A stretch of 64,000 nt of DNA, from positions 1 to 64,000 of the forward strand of contig NZ_JAARML010000002.1 in assembly GCF_011759375.1 (NCBI RefSeq), read 5' to 3'. Below the pieces are notes generated by a model, which was not told the DNA's origin, did not search any database, and saw only the letters and a list, made by a program, of their open reading frames with translations. Below, in pieces: positions 8,408-16,085 of the stretch (its first letter is position 1; each line of letters starts with the position of its first letter). Position numbers and translations under genes: made by a program. The DNA comes from Paraflavitalea devenefica (GTDB taxonomy: Bacteria > Bacteroidota > Bacteroidia > Chitinophagales > Chitinophagaceae).

Positions 8408-11400
8408 ATGAGACGATTTTTATTGATTGCCATATGGCTGTTGCTGTTGGCTGGCGGCGCATGGGCGCAGTCCCGGACAGTAACAGGTAAAGTCACTGAT
8501 AGAAATGGGGTACCCCTCCCGGGCGTTTCTGTTACTATTAAAAATTCTTCTACAGGAACACAGACCAATGATGCAGGAGAATTCTCCATCACCTTACCCA
8601 ATAATGCCAGGGTGCTTCTCTTTTCATTTGTAGGATATAATCCGGAAGCGGTCACTATTGGCAGGAATAACACGATCAATGTGAACCTGACCACCGAAGA
8701 AAAAAAGCTGGATGAGGTGGTTGTAGTAGCTTATGGTACACAACGGAAAAGGGAAGTTACCGGTTCCGTTGCGGTAGTAGATGAACGGGCTATCAAAAGA
8801 CAGCAGGTTACTACTGTAGGCCAGGCTTTACAGGGAACAGCCACCGGTGTGCTGGTGGTAAATAATTCAGGTCAGCCGGGTGATAACCCGCAGATCCGTA
8901 TTCGTGGCATCGCTTCCCTCAACGCCAGTGCAGAACCTTTACTGGTACTGGATGGTGTGCCTTTCGACGGCAACCTCAACATGATCAACCCGAATGATAT
9001 TGAAAATTTCAGCGTATTGAAAGATGGTACTGCCACATCGCTGTATGGTTCCAGGGCCGCTGCCGGTGTGATCCTCATCAATACCAAGCGGGGCAGGAAA
9101 GGCGCTGCGCCCACTATCACTGCCAGCAGCACTTTTGGTGTGGCTTCCCGCGCTCTGCCGGAATACGATTTTGTAAGCTCACAGCAAATGTTTGAACTGG
9201 CATGGGAAGCGCAACGGAACCTTAATGTGGATGCCGGCATAGCCAATCCTGAACAAACAGCTACGGATGAGTTAGTGGGAGAGATCAGGTACAACCCCTT
9301 TGGTATTGCCAAACCGGTGGGTACCGATGGAAAGCTGGTGCCTGGTACAGCGCTGCTGTGGAATACAGACTGGACCAAAGAGCTTACCCGTACCAATGCG
9401 CTCCGTAAGGACGTGAACCTTTCTATTGCCGGCGGTGGCGATCAGTCGAGGTACTTTCTTTCTGCCGGTTATCTTTCGCAGGAAGGATATGTGATCACTT
9501 CTAAGTTCAATCGTATCAATGCCCGTTTCAACTATACCAATAATCTCAATGACTGGCTGGAAATAGGGGCCCGCACCTCCATCGTATTCTCCAATCAGAA
9601 CTATCCCGACCAGGGCGGTACTAATTTTGAAAATACCATTCAATACATACGTACCATGTCATCCATCTACCCGGTGTACAAGCGCGGAGAGAATGGAGAA
9701 GAACTACTGGGTCCCGATGGGAAACCAATCTATGACTTTGGCAATCCCGATCCGAACAGGACTGTCAATGTGAACCGTAACAGCCTGCAGCCTTCCAACC
9801 TGGTGGCCACTACCCTGGTAAATACAGAGTCCAGGAAACGGTACATGACCAACCTGAATACCTATGCAGATATCAGGCTGGCAAAAGGATTAAAATTCAG
9901 GAGCAGCTTTGGTATTGATAAATACTTCTTCGATGTGTTGAGCTACGAAACCCCTGATTTTGGCAATGGCCAGAATGTAGGAGGGCGGGCTGCGCGGCAG
10001 AACGATAATACGACTTCCTGGACATGGAATAATATGGTGAACTATAACAAGAGTTTTGGTGATCATACGATTGATGTAATGGCCAGCACCGAGGCCTATA
10101 AATATGAGCTGAAAACCCTGAGTGGTCAGAAAGTGGCTTTCCCTTTTTCGGGCCTCACCGAATTTAGCACAGCAGCCACTACTGAAGCGTTAAACAGCCT
10201 TACGACTACTGAGACCATCAATAGTTACCTGGGACGTATCAAATACGATCTTAAAGGAAAATACTTTGCAGAAGTAACGGTTCGCTGGGATGGTTCTTCC
10301 CGGTTCAGGGAAGGCAACCAGTGGGGCTTCTTCCCGGCAGTAGGCGTTTCCTGGATACTCAGTGAAGAAAAATTCCTGCAAAGTGTCAGCCTGATCAACT
10401 TCCTGAAGTTCCGCGCGAGCTATGGGGAAGTCGGCAACAACCGGCTGGCCAGGTATTTTCCTTATCTCAGTACATTCACCGGTGGTTATGACAACCTGAA
10501 TAACCCGGGTATTTACCTCGATCAGTTGGCGAATGAAGATATACGCTGGGAGAAACAGGGTAACCTCGATATTGGTGTTGATTTCAGCGTATGGAACAAC
10601 CGGGTGAACGGTAGTATTGACTATTTCCGGAAATCATCTATTGACCTGCTCTTCACAAAACCATTGGTATTCTCCGGTGGTATCCCTTCTATAGACTACA
10701 ATATTGGAACGGTGATCAATTCCGGTGTTGAATTCATTGTCAATGTTAAAGCCCTCAGCAAAAAGAACTTTGAATGGAACTCCAGCATCAATGCCGCCTT
10801 TGTAAAAAATACGATCAAGAAATTACCACAGGAGAAAATACTCGCAGGCGCTTACCAGCTTGAGGTAGGCCGCTCTTTCTTCAACTTCTTTATTCCCGAA
10901 TGGGCCGGGGTAGACCCTGCTACAGGCGCTCCGCAGTGGTATGCTGATGAACTGGATGGCAATGGCGATCCTACCGGCAAACGCGAGATCGTAAATACCT
11001 ATGCAGAGGCAAGCCGTTATTATGTTGGCGGTGCTTTACCCAAAGTAACAGGCGGCTGGACAAACACTTTCAACTATAAGAACTTTGACCTGAGCGTACT
11101 CCTGAACTTCGCCCTGGGGGGTAAGATCTATGATGGTGAATACGGAAGTTTAATGCACGGGTTTACGGCCAGCTTCGGCGACCAGTTGCATTCCGACATA
11201 CTGAACCGCTGGCAAAAAGCAGGAGATATTACAGATGTTCCCCGCCTCGACATCAACAATACCGATATCAACCAGCGTTCTACCCGTTACCTGTTTGATG
11301 GTGATTACGTACGCCTGCGCAACATCACACTCGGGTTTACTTTCAATCCTGACAAGGAAAAAAAGATCATTAAGAATGCCCGGTTCTATGTACAGGCAGA

Positions 11401-11524
11401 TAACATCGGCACCTGGAGCAAGCTAAAAAAAGGAGCTGATCCGGAGGTGAATGTAGACGGCACTGCCCGTCCGCAATCCTCTGTATTCAAAATCATTTCT
11501 GCCGGCCTGGAACTTACTTTCTGA
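8408..11524 (+). CDS. susC: SusC/RagA-family TonB-linked outer membrane receptor (pair 1)
   Basis: This is an outer-membrane, TonB-dependent importer of about 1038 residues that pairs with the SusD lipoprotein just downstream. From the N-terminus it has a signal peptide (RFLLIAIWLLLLAGGAWAQ), a carboxypeptidase-D-like regulatory domain (GKVTDRNGVPLPGVSVTIK), a TonB-box/plug region (LDEVVVVAYGTQRKREVTG), the plug motif LYGSRAAAGVILINTKRG, and a 22-strand barrel to the terminal aromatic-rich LELTF. The frame opens at a TTG at 8384, but the ATG at 8408 gives a proper signal peptide. No glycoside hydrolase, protease or regulator is attached, so the substrate is unknown. The long leader may carry regulation. 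Confidence 0.95.
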   Translation: MRRFLLIAIWLLLLAGGAWAQSRTVTGKVTDRNGVPLPGVSVTIKNSSTGTQTNDAGEFSITLPNNARVLLFSFVGYNPEAVTIGRNNTINVNLTTEEKKLDEVVVVAYGTQRKREVTGSVAVVDERAIKRQQVTTVGQALQGTATGVLVVNNSGQPGDNPQIRIRGIASLNASAEPLLVLDGVPFDGNLNMINPNDIENFSVLKDGTATSLYGSRAAAGVILINTKRGRKGAAPTITASSTFGVASRALPEYDFVSSQQMFELAWEAQRNLNVDAGIANPEQTATDELVGEIRYNPFGIAKPVGTDGKLVPGTALLWNTDWTKELTRTNALRKDVNLSIAGGGDQSRYFLSAGYLSQEGYVITSKFNRINARFNYTNNLNDWLEIGARTSIVFSNQNYPDQGGTNFENTIQYIRTMSSIYPVYKRGENGEELLGPDGKPIYDFGNPDPNRTVNVNRNSLQPSNLVATTLVNTESRKRYMTNLNTYADIRLAKGLKFRSSFGIDKYFFDVLSYETPDFGNGQNVGGRAARQNDNTTSWTWNNMVNYNKSFGDHTIDVMASTEAYKYELKTLSGQKVAFPFSGLTEFSTAATTEALNSLTTTETINSYLGRIKYDLKGKYFAEVTVRWDGSSRFREGNQWGFFPAVGVSWILSEEKFLQSVSLINFLKFRASYGEVGNNRLARYFPYLSTFTGGYDNLNNPGIYLDQLANEDIRWEKQGNLDIGVDFSVWNNRVNGSIDYFRKSSIDLLFTKPLVFSGGIPSIDYNIGTVINSGVEFIVNVKALSKKNFEWNSSINAAFVKNTIKKLPQEKILAGAYQLEVGRSFFNFFIPEWAGVDPATGAPQWYADELDGNGDPTGKREIVNTYAEASRYYVGGALPKVTGGWTNTFNYKNFDLSVLLNFALGGKIYDGEYGSLMHGFTASFGDQLHSDILNRWQKAGDITDVPRLDINNTDINQRSTRYLFDGDYVRLRNITLGFTFNPDKEKKIIKNARFYVQADNIGTWSKLKKGADPEVNVDGTARPQSSVFKIISAGLELTF

Positions 11525-11540
11525 TTAACGCTTAAACAAA

Positions 11541-13058
11541 ATGGTCATGAAATCTATATATCAACAACTTTTTTTAATACTAGTGATATTGGGTATCACC
11601 GGCATAAGTTGCAAAAAGGACTTTATCACCGACCCCAAGCCTACGGATGCTGTTTCAGAATCTGATGTTTTCAAATCTGCCAGTGGTGTACGCGCTTATT
11701 TTTCCGGCATTTACCGCAACATGCGCAGGCAATGGGCTAACCTGGATGCTACGGCCGGTGGAGCAACGGATACCTGGGGGTATAACTCCATCAACCTGGC
11801 CCGCATCAATAAGGGAACTGACATGATCAATCCCGGCGGATGGTACCAGTTTGATTATCGCCATGAGAACCGTGAACCGACTTACCGGCGTACCATTTTT
11901 ACCTGGGGTTTCTTCTATGAGCATATTAACCAGGCGAATACCATTATTGCCGGTGTTGCCAAATCCGGTACACTGCTGGAGGCTGATAAGAAGCTGTTTG
12001 AAGCGGAAGCACGGGCTTTACGGGCCTGGCTCTATTTTGAGCTGATACGTGAATTCCAGCATGCTTTTGCCAAAGACCAGAATGCACCCGGTGTGCCACT
12101 CTATACTGAGCCAACCAATGTTAACAATACGGGCAAGCCGCGCGGTACTGTAAAGCAGGTTTTTGATCAGATCAATGCGGATATAGAGTTTGCTACACAA
12201 AATCTCGGCACCAGCAGGCTGCTCAAAAGTGATGTCAATATCAACGTAGCCTGGGGCATGGCTGCCCGCATTTACCTGGAGCAGGGGCGTTGGGCCGATG
12301 CCAAAAACGCGGCGCAACAAGCCCGTGCGGGATATACCCTCGATGCGCCTTCTTACCTCAATGGTTTCAACGACCTGGCCTCCTCAGAGATCATTTGGGG
12401 ATTTCCACAGGCTACAGATATCGGCGGACAATCCCTGTATTATGGCACGCCCAGCTCCTTTTATGAAAAAACAGGAAATGGATATGATAACCTGTTTGTT
12501 AATTCCACACTGGTGAACTCTTTTACCGCTACTGATATCCGCAACACCTTCTTCTTCTACAGCGGCAATCCCAACAGCCAGTTACGGTTTGCTACCAACA
12601 AATTTGGCAGTCCTTCAGTAGATGCCGTACAGCTCATTACCGGAGAAGTGGTGGCTTTACGGGAAACACATTTTAACGAGGCCCTTCCCATGATGCGGGT
12701 AGCTGAAATGTATCTCATTGAAGCGGAGTCAAAAGCAGAATTGGGTGAAGCAGATGCGGGGACTATTTTACTTACCGTTCAACAGGACCGCGATCCTGCG
12801 GCAGTGGCTTCGGGCAATACCGGTGCAGCATTGATCAGTGAAATACTGCTGGAAAGAAGAAAAGAGTTTTATGGTGAACTGGGGCTTGATTACCTCGATG
12901 CCAAACGCCGGCAATTGCCACTGATCAGGACCGGAAACCATCCGGCTGCTTACCGGTTCAATATTCCGGCCAACGATAACCGGTTCATTATGAAAATACC
13001 GCAAAAAGAATTTGATTCCAATAGTGCGTTAAATCCCCAAACTGACCAGAATGGGTAA
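11541..13058 (+). CDS. susD: SusD/RagB-family nutrient-binding lipoprotein (pair 1)
   Basis: This surface lipoprotein caps the SusC-1 barrel and binds the substrate. The 505-residue product has a lipoprotein signal ending in GISC (Cys at about residue 24), followed by the usual polar linker KKDFITDPKPTDAV. SusD hallmarks are ARALRAWLYFELIREF (TPR-like helices), PLYTEP, MMRVAEMYLIEAESKAELG and LLERRKEFYGELGLDYLDAKR. It begins 16 bases after the susC stop, so the two form one operon. Start codons at 11541 and 11547 are both possible, and the second gives the more typical MKS start. A 31-nt palindrome follows at 13078. Confidence 0.95.
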   Translation: MVMKSIYQQLFLILVILGITGISCKKDFITDPKPTDAVSESDVFKSASGVRAYFSGIYRNMRRQWANLDATAGGATDTWGYNSINLARINKGTDMINPGGWYQFDYRHENREPTYRRTIFTWGFFYEHINQANTIIAGVAKSGTLLEADKKLFEAEARALRAWLYFELIREFQHAFAKDQNAPGVPLYTEPTNVNNTGKPRGTVKQVFDQINADIEFATQNLGTSRLLKSDVNINVAWGMAARIYLEQGRWADAKNAAQQARAGYTLDAPSYLNGFNDLASSEIIWGFPQATDIGGQSLYYGTPSSFYEKTGNGYDNLFVNSTLVNSFTATDIRNTFFFYSGNPNSQLRFATNKFGSPSVDAVQLITGEVVALRETHFNEALPMMRVAEMYLIEAESKAELGEADAGTILLTVQQDRDPAAVASGNTGAALISEILLERRKEFYGELGLDYLDAKRRQLPLIRTGNHPAAYRFNIPANDNRFIMKIPQKEFDSNSALNPQTDQNG

Positions 13059-13077
13059 AGGGGTGTCGGAGAAGAAC

Positions 13078-13108
13078 AGACCTGACAGGTTTAAAATCTG
13101 TCAGGTCT
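13078..13108. repeat. 31-nt palindrome (AGACCTGACAG type) after susD-1
   Basis: Perfect 11-bp arms AGACCTGACAG (13078-13088) and CTGTCAGGTCT (13098-13108) flank a 9-nt A/T-rich loop. It has no T run. The motif resembles a dispersed palindrome common between genes in Bacteroidota and may also end the susCD transcript. Confidence 0.7.
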
Positions 13109-13242
13109 CTTAGAATATGTTAGAATTACGCATTTTGATAAATGACAATTCCATGGCGTAAATATTCGTATTTATTCAGCTTTTCCACATTGGTTAGCAA
13201 AATATTTACGAATTCTCTACCTGTTTACACGGATGGATTGCC

Positions 13243-13250
13243 TATATTTG
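13243..13250 (+). promoter_or_regulatory. Candidate -7 element of the riboswitch transcript
   Basis: TATATTTG fits TAnnTTTG and lies 20 bases before the first helix of the SAM riboswitch, the right place for its promoter. The -33 region (TTTA at 13224-13227) is weak. Confidence 0.45.
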
Positions 13251-13270
13251 CTACGTTCTTTTTTATGTGT

Positions 13271-13415
13271 TGCTTATCAAGAAAGGCTGAGGGAAAACGG
13301 GCCCGATGACGCCTTGGCAACCCTTCTTTCGTTTCATGCTGTATAGACATTGTGCATGATCCTTAAGGATGAAGGTGCCAAATCCTGCTCTGCCAAAAGC
13401 AGAGGTAGATAAGTC
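13271..13415 (+). ncRNA. SAM-I (S-box) riboswitch aptamer
   Basis: The aptamer is recognised from its conserved core. The P1 strands are CTTATC (13273-13278) and GATAAG (13408-13413). Between them are the P2 kink-turn and pseudoknot segment (CTGAGGG, then GGCCCGATGACGCC and TGGCAACCC at about 13315-13323), the P3 hairpin, the signature GAAGGTGCCAAATCCTGC (about 13371-13388), and the P4 hairpin (CTCTGCCAAAAGCAGAG). SAM-I RNAs bind S-adenosylmethionine and normally switch off methionine or SAM synthesis or transport genes. Here no such gene follows. The expression platform is the terminator at 13466. Confidence 0.92.
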
Positions 13416-13465
13416 TGTGTACAGCTTTGAAAAACATTACCATTGGTAATTGTATAATATTTCAG

Positions 13466-13499
13466 GCTCACCTGGCTTATCAGCAGGTGAGCTTTTTTT
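13466..13499 (+). terminator. Riboswitch expression-platform terminator
   Basis: A 9-bp stem GCTCACCTG/CAGGTGAGC is followed by seven T. Its loop region holds GGCTTATC (13474-13481), which can form eight pairs (one G-U) with GATAAGTC at 13408-13415, the 3' strand of riboswitch helix P1. This is the expected SAM-off/antiterminator switch. Confidence 0.8.
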
Positions 13500-13562
13500 A
13501 TGCCATCACCTGTATTATTTAGTAACCATTAAAAGACGCCTGATCGCTTGTATTCTTTGAAT

Positions 13563-13715
13563 ATGCTTCCTGAATACCGGCGCCAGGAATTCCAGGAGGG
13601 TTTTGTTTCTTCTTATATGTCAATGTCCGCTTTGTCCTTATCCCGGTCATGCCGGGATGGGACACGGGCAAGCCGGGAAGAACTGATCATTGACAGTAAT
13701 CTTTGTTTCAAATAG
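13563..13715 (+). CDS. Possible 50-residue ORF under the SAM riboswitch
   Basis: This ORF begins with ATG 63 bases after the riboswitch terminator and ends 30 bases before the next terminator. It would encode a 50-residue Ser/Arg-rich peptide (starting MLPEYRRQEFQEG, ending SNLCFK). I do not recognise it. It holds an internal hairpin (TCCCGGTCATGCCGGGA). It is the only open frame lying between the two terminators, so it is the direct candidate for riboswitch control, but composition alone does not show that it is translated. Confidence 0.25.
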   Translation: MLPEYRRQEFQEGFVSSYMSMSALSLSRSCRDGTRASREELIIDSNLCFK

Positions 13716-13745
13716 TAGATTTTCTCATGTGACCTTTTGGTTAAC

Positions 13746-13778
13746 CAGGGATTGTTTTTACTTTCCCTGCTTTTTTTT
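13746..13778 (+). terminator. Weak terminator before the RteC-like gene
   Basis: A 6-bp stem CAGGGA/TCCCTG with a 12-nt loop is followed by eight T. The same TTTTCTCATGTGAC element as at 7949 lies 13 bases upstream (13720-13733). Confidence 0.5.
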
Positions 13779-13824
13779 ATTCCGGAACACTTTTCTATTC
13801 ACCCCTATAAAACCCCCTGGACCT

Positions 13825-14379
13825 ATGCAAGAACAATGCAAACTCTTGTACGAAAAGATGTTGGCAGAAATGGAGTCCTGCAGGCTACAGAATCCTTCTG
13901 AAAAAGAACAAATCGAATGCGCCTTCCGCACATGCGAAATGAGCTGGAAGAAATTGCAATCCTTCCTACACACCTACACTTTCCTCAGCGAATCCGAAGA
14001 AGCCTGGTTCTTTAAAACGGTCAAACCGAAATTTACCGGCCTCATTGAATACTATGCCCTCGTTTATAAAGCTACCCTCTTCCTCCCCGATGAAGATGAA
14101 CAGGATATTTACAAGTTTTGGCAAAATGAACTGCTCCTGGCCAGGAGGTTCTTCTCCGAGCATGAATCTTTTTACCAGTACTATAAAGCCGGGATGACGG
14201 AGATGGACACCATTTATTTTGTGCGCGCCAATGGCGATCCCACCCTGCTGCCCACTTCAAAAGCGTATGATATTGCTCCCGAAGCCACTACTTCCCACGA
14301 TCACCTGGTAGCCTCTATTATAGCCCGGGAGCGGTACATGGAATACGTAAACCGGCAACTACAACGTACTCATACTTAA
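13825..14379 (+). CDS. RteC-family protein
   Basis: The 184-residue product resembles RteC, which in Bacteroides controls CTnDOT excision genes. The recognisable parts are FFKTVKPKFTGLIEYYALVYKA-like sequence in the middle (FKTVKPKF, LIEYYALVYK), FLPDEDEQDIYKFWQNEL, and FYQYYKAGMTEMDTIYFVRA near residues 120-140. It is shorter than classical RteC and has no integrase, relaxase or tra gene beside it. Non-conjugative RteC-domain proteins are scattered through Chitinophagaceae genomes. The frame is open from 13690, but the ATG at 13825 lies after the terminator and gives a natural N-terminus. Its function here is unknown. Confidence 0.75.
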   Translation: MQEQCKLLYEKMLAEMESCRLQNPSEKEQIECAFRTCEMSWKKLQSFLHTYTFLSESEEAWFFKTVKPKFTGLIEYYALVYKATLFLPDEDEQDIYKFWQNELLLARRFFSEHESFYQYYKAGMTEMDTIYFVRANGDPTLLPTSKAYDIAPEATTSHDHLVASIIARERYMEYVNRQLQRTHT

Positions 14380-14462
14380 TGTCGTCACTTTAATTTACTG
14401 CCCGGATAGGGGTAAACTTGCTGCCGGTTGTCATATAATAAAGCGCAATTGACAGAAGCTGT

Positions 14463-14470
14463 TATATTTG
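14463..14470 (+). promoter_or_regulatory. Candidate -7 element of the sigma-factor operon
   Basis: TATATTTG (TAnnTTTG) lies 23 bases before the proposed ATG of the ECF sigma factor. No matching -33 box was found, which would fit promoters read by an alternative sigma factor. Confidence 0.4.
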
Positions 14471-14493
14471 GAGGTAGATATCAAACCGTTCGA

Positions 14494-15066
14494 ATGGCAG
14501 TTAACGATGCGGGCAGCATTCAGTTACGTACTGAAGGCAGCACTACCCTTTTTGAAGATGTTTTTAAATCACATTTTAAAAACCTGCATGCCTATGCCTG
14601 TACAATTGTAAAAGACGATGTAATGGCAGAAGAGATGGTGCAGAATGTTTTCTATAAAATATGGGAACGTAAAGCACACCTCACGATTCAAACCTCCCTC
14701 ACAGCTTACCTCTACCGCGCAGTATATCATGAGAGCCTGAACTATATTAAACACCTGAAGGTAAAAACCGCCTATCAATCCTATGCTACAGCGCGCATGA
14801 ATGAACAATCCGATAATGCAGAAAAGAAAGTATTGCTTGGTGAACTGGAAGAACGCCTGCGTACAGCCCTGCAGGAACTGCCCGAACAGTGCCGCACCAT
14901 CTTCCAGATGAGCCGGTTTGAAGAACTGAAATACCAGGAAATTGCCGACCGCCTGGGGCTATCCATTAAAACAGTCGAAAACCAGATGGGCAAAGCCCTC
15001 AGGCTGATGCGCCTGAAGCTGATAGACTTTTTACCTTTTGTGATCCTATCCTTATTAAACCTGTAA
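14494..15066 (+). CDS. ECF RNA polymerase sigma factor (FecI-like)
   Basis: This 190-residue extracytoplasmic-function sigma-70 factor is of the Bacteroidota FecI type. Region 2 is at the N-terminus (LFEDVFKSHFKNLHAYA, then VKDDVMAEEMVQNVFYKIW). Region 4 is a helix-turn-helix (LPEQCRTIFQMSRFEEL, YQEIADRLGLSIKTVENQMGKAL). A TTG-started frame reaches back to 14428, but the ATG at 14494 follows a -7-like element and gives a standard N-terminus. A FecR-type anti-sigma gene follows directly, so the sigma factor is expected to be held inactive until a signal reaches FecR through the outer-membrane STN protein encoded third in the operon. Confidence 0.92.
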   Translation: MAVNDAGSIQLRTEGSTTLFEDVFKSHFKNLHAYACTIVKDDVMAEEMVQNVFYKIWERKAHLTIQTSLTAYLYRAVYHESLNYIKHLKVKTAYQSYATARMNEQSDNAEKKVLLGELEERLRTALQELPEQCRTIFQMSRFEELKYQEIADRLGLSIKTVENQMGKALRLMRLKLIDFLPFVILSLLNL

Positions 15067-15098
15067 ACCAGAAAAGCTTGAAAGATCATCTACATAAC

Positions 15099-16064
15099 AT
15101 GAATGATGACCTGCTGGTGAAATACCTGCTGCAGGAAGCTTCGCCTGCCGAAAACAGGCAGGTGGAAGGGTGGATCGCCGCAGATGCCACTAACCGCCGG
15201 TACTTTGAGCACTTTAAAATGATCTGGGACAAGAGCCGTGAACTGGCTGCCCAAAGTACCGTGAATGAGGAGAGCGCCTGGGAGCGTTTTCAGCAACGGG
15301 TAAGTGCAGGTAATACTTCTCAGGGCAGGGTAAGGTCATTGAACCGTGGACTTAGCGGTTGGCGGGTGGCTGCCATGCTGTTGCTTACAGGGGCCATTAT
15401 TGCCATGATCTATTACTTTAACGGGAATGCCGGCAGGGATACACCGGTTACCCTGGCTGCCACGAATACCAGCCAGGTGGATACACTGCCGGATGGTTCC
15501 GTGATTACCCTTAACAGGCATTCATCGCTCAACTATGCAGGCGCCTTCAATAAGAAAAGCAGAACGGTTGAGTTACAGGGGGAAGCATTCTTTACTGTAA
15601 CGCCCGATAAGAACAAACCTTTTATTGTAAATGTCAATGGCATTGCGGTTACCGTAACCGGTACCTCCTTCAATATTAAAACGCAGGGCACCAAAACAGA
15701 GGTGATCGTGGAAACAGGTACTGTACAGGTGAGCAATCACAAACAAACAATAACGCTTACTCCCAAAGAGAAAGTAACCGTGATACACCCGGATTCAGTG
15801 CTTACCAAAGAACAGGAAACCGACCAGCTTTATAGCTATTACCGGAATAAAATATTTGTGTGCGACCGCACACCCTTATGGAAATTTATACAGGTACTCA
15901 ATGAGGCGTACGACTCCCATATCGTTATTGAGTCGCCCGAAAAAAGAAGTGAGCCTTACACAGCTACGTTTATTGATCAACCGCTCGATAGTATCCTGAA
16001 TATAATGGCGCCATCCATGAATTTGACCATTACCCGAACAAACTCCACGATCATATTGAAATAG
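15099..16064 (+). CDS. FecR-family anti-sigma factor
   Basis: This is an inner-membrane regulator of the upstream ECF sigma factor. The cytoplasmic N-terminal part (LLVKYLLQEASPAENRQVEGWI) would bind sigma. One membrane span follows (VAAMLLLTGAIIAMIYYF, about residues 93-110), then the periplasmic FecR domain (DTLPDGSVITLNRHSSLNY, GEAFFTVTPDKNKPFIVNV) and the C-terminal STN-interacting region (PLDSILNIMAPSMNLTI). The frame begins at a TTG at 15078, and the ATG at 15099 gives 321 residues. It starts 32 bases after the sigma stop and 21 bases precede the third gene, so the trio is one operon. Confidence 0.93.
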   Translation: MNDDLLVKYLLQEASPAENRQVEGWIAADATNRRYFEHFKMIWDKSRELAAQSTVNEESAWERFQQRVSAGNTSQGRVRSLNRGLSGWRVAAMLLLTGAIIAMIYYFNGNAGRDTPVTLAATNTSQVDTLPDGSVITLNRHSSLNYAGAFNKKSRTVELQGEAFFTVTPDKNKPFIVNVNGIAVTVTGTSFNIKTQGTKTEVIVETGTVQVSNHKQTITLTPKEKVTVIHPDSVLTKEQETDQLYSYYRNKIFVCDRTPLWKFIQVLNEAYDSHIVIESPEKRSEPYTATFIDQPLDSILNIMAPSMNLTITRTNSTIILK

Positions 16065-16085
16065 TTATACTACAGAACACACATT

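Larger units (their letters stand above)
13059..13824 (+). other. 766-bp intergenic region with SAM riboswitch, two terminators and a possible small ORF
   Basis: In order it holds a GACCTGACA palindrome (13078-13108), a -7-like element (13243-13250), a SAM-I riboswitch (13271-13415) with its terminator (13466-13499), a 50-codon ORF (13563-13715), and a second terminator (13746-13778) just before the RteC-like gene. Confidence 0.7.

Noticed and set aside
13825..14379. RteC-family gene as evidence of a conjugative transposon
   Set aside because: No integrase, relaxase, mobilisation or tra gene and no attachment-site repeat was seen nearby.
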